From Anaerolineales bacterium (GTDB lineage Bacteria; Chloroflexota; Anaerolineae; Promineifilales; Promineifilaceae): a stretch of DNA of 5,957 bases. The notes under the pieces were generated by a model. That model saw only the letters and a program-made list of their open reading frames with translations, was not told the DNA's origin and did no database searches. Position numbers and translations under genes: made by a program. Where the stretch lies: contig JAGQGA010000364.1 of assembly GCA_020432595.1 (NCBI GenBank), forward strand, positions 1-5,957, written 5' to 3'. Positions 4,874-5,957 of this stretch are shown piece by piece (within the stretch, counting starts at the first letter, position 1; the number at the start of each line of letters is the position of its first letter).

Positions 4874-5957
4874 GTACGACTTACGTAGCGATTGACGTGG
4901 AAACAACCGGGCTGGATGCCCGTAAAGATGCCATTATTGAGGTGGCGGCAGTGGCGTTTCGGGAGAATGACATTCTCGATGAGTATACGACGTTGCTGAA
5001 CCCGATGCGGGAGCTATCGGAGTTTGTGACGCAGTTAACGGGGATTACGCAGGGGATGGTGAATGAGGCCCCGACGATGTTTAAGGTGCGCCCCCGGCTG
5101 AAGTCGCTAATGGCTGACCATGTGCTGGTCGGCCACAACGTGGATTTTGACCTGGGGTTTTTGACGGAGGAGCGGCTGGGGGTGGGCAACCACCGGATTG
5201 ACACGCTGACGCTGGCGACGATTTTGCTGCCAAACGCCGGCCGCTATAACCTCGAATCGTTGGCCTATCACCTGAATTTGGCGCAGGTGGGGAATGGACA
5301 GACGCACCGGGCGTTGGACGATGCCGAGTTGACGATTGAGCTATTTTTGGCGCTGAAGGAACGGGCGCTGGCGCTGCAACTATGGCAGCTTGAGGAGATT
5401 GTGCAGGCGGGGCGCAAGCTGGGGTGGCCGGAAACGCTCTTTTTTGAAGAGGCGCTGGCGGCGCGGGCGCGAACGGCGTTTGAGGAGGGGGAACTGCGCC
5501 ACAAGGGGCGGGGAAAGCGACTCTATGACCCGCCGAAGCTGGAAGGACGGCCGTTTACGCCCCGCGAAGAACCCATTGCCCTTGATGTGGAGATGGTCGC
5601 TTCCCTGATCAAGCCGGGCGGCAGTTTTAGCCAATATTTCCCCGACTTTGAGTTTCGGCCGCAGCAGGTGGCGATGCTGGAAGCGGTGGCCGATGCTTTT
5701 AACCACGGCGACCATTTGCTGATTGAGGCGGGAACGGGGACGGGCAAAAGTATGGGGTATTTGATCCCGTCGGTTTTTTGGGCGGTGGAAAACGGCCGTC
5801 GCGTGGTTATTTCCACCAACACCATCAATCTGCAAGACCAACTGATGGGCAAGGATTTGCCACTGTTGCAAAAGTTGTTGCCGTTTGAGATACGAACGGC
5901 CGTTCGTAAGGGCCGCAGCAACTACCTCTGTACTCGACTCTTCCAGCAAATGCGCCA
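4870..5957 (+). CDS. dinG: DnaQ-like 3'-5' exonuclease fused to DinG-family helicase (3' end missing)
   Basis: Likely DNA-repair nuclease-helicase of the exonuclease-DinG fusion type known from Firmicutes. The ATG at 4870 overlaps the Nudix stop (ATGA), implying translational coupling; only a weak AGGG (4856-4859) precedes it. The 362 visible residues begin with a DEDDh exonuclease (about 1-165): ExoI IDVETTG with D9 and E11, ExoII GHNVDFD with D94, ExoIII HRALDD with H146 and D151, all catalytic residues intact. A charged linker (about 170-250) leads to the superfamily 2 helicase core: FRPQQ at 262-266, Walker A GTGTGKS at 288-294 (K293), the STNTINLQDQ motif Ia, then KGRSNYLC with C354 at the place of the first Fe-S cysteine of XPD/DinG helicases. 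The remaining helicase motifs lie beyond the window. The exonuclease part uses strongly G-ending codons, unlike pheA. Confidence 0.92.
   Translation, partial: MSTTYVAIDVETTGLDARKDAIIEVAAVAFRENDILDEYTTLLNPMRELSEFVTQLTGITQGMVNEAPTMFKVRPRLKSLMADHVLVGHNVDFDLGFLTEERLGVGNHRIDTLTLATILLPNAGRYNLESLAYHLNLAQVGNGQTHRALDDAELTIELFLALKERALALQLWQLEEIVQAGRKLGWPETLFFEEALAARARTAFEEGELRHKGRGKRLYDPPKLEGRPFTPREEPIALDVEMVASLIKPGGSFSQYFPDFEFRPQQVAMLEAVADAFNHGDHLLIEAGTGTGKSMGYLIPSVFWAVENGRRVVISTNTINLQDQLMGKDLPLLQKLLPFEIRTAVRKGRSNYLCTRLFQQMR
5891..5908. repeat. 18-base perfect palindrome in dinG
   Basis: TACGAACGGCCGTTCGTA is a perfect 18-base palindrome centred on one AACGGCCGTT copy. It encodes the segment just before KGRSNYLC in the helicase domain. 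Other copies extend symmetrically to 12 bases at most (2739-2750, 4185-4196, 4293-4304). Confidence 0.8.

Larger units (their letters stand above)
894..5904. repeat. Dispersed palindrome family AACGGCCGTT (15 copies, exact or one mismatch)
   Basis: Exact copies of the 10-base palindrome start at 1619, 2399, 2740, 2832, 3596, 4186, 4294 and 5895. Copies with one mismatch start at 894, 1977, 2159, 3386, 3492, 5546 and 5791. All lie in coding sequence of three different genes on both strands. In the gene strand they are read as T-A-V, R-P or N-G-R, so all three frames are used. A random 10-mer is expected far less than once in a window this size. The pheA fragment has none, only two bare CGGCCG cores (407, 782). 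The pattern resembles the HIP1 palindrome of cyanobacteria; role unknown. Confidence 0.85.

Overview
The window (5,957 bases, fairly GC-rich) is dense bacterial chromosome with four protein genes, one truncated at each edge. The best guess for the host is a Chloroflexota bacterium of the Anaerolineae type. This is inferred from the gene styles: a multi-membrane GT-C glycosyltransferase carrying tandem Ig-like modules, an exonuclease-DinG fusion, promoters placed almost on the start codon, and a frequently repeated palindromic 10-mer. No taxonomic marker gene is present, so the assignment is tentative.

Layout: (1) 1-813 (+), prephenate dehydratase (PheA, ACT-regulated), missing only its first few residues. 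(2) 814-868, a 55-base convergent gap made of a 7-base tandem repeat that forms a hairpin with the end of the next gene. (3) 869-3661 (-), a large GT39/ArnT-like membrane glycosyltransferase with three Ig-like C-terminal modules. It is interrupted in frame by a near-perfect 64-base palindrome (2518-2581). (4) 3662-4114, a 453-base divergent intergenic region. It holds a third hairpin-forming repeat (3703-3767), three 11-base tandem repeats (3792-3824), a 24-base pyrimidine tract, two strong hairpins of which one is a classic + strand terminator (3946-3972), and an extended -10 promoter for the rightward genes. (5) 4115-4873 (+), a Nudix hydrolase with the N-terminal pre-Nudix domain known from NUDT6 and plant NUDX proteins. 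(6) 4870-5957 (+), an exonuclease-helicase fusion (DinG type), overlapping the Nudix gene by 4 bases and cut by the window end.

The Nudix and dinG genes form a translationally coupled pair, plausibly serving nucleotide clean-up and DNA repair. PheA makes phenylpyruvate for phenylalanine synthesis. The glycosyltransferase would build cell-surface glycans or glycoproteins from lipid-linked sugars.

The most unusual signals are at the nucleotide level. The palindrome AACGGCCGTT occurs 8 times exactly and 7 more times with one mismatch. It lies in genes on both strands and in all three reading frames, like the HIP1 repeat of cyanobacteria. A hairpin element is carried in frame inside the glycosyltransferase gene, and similar hairpins sit at both ends of that gene. 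The divergent intergenic region contains a terminator that belongs to no visible gene. No CRISPR, tRNA, rRNA, transposase or phage gene was seen.
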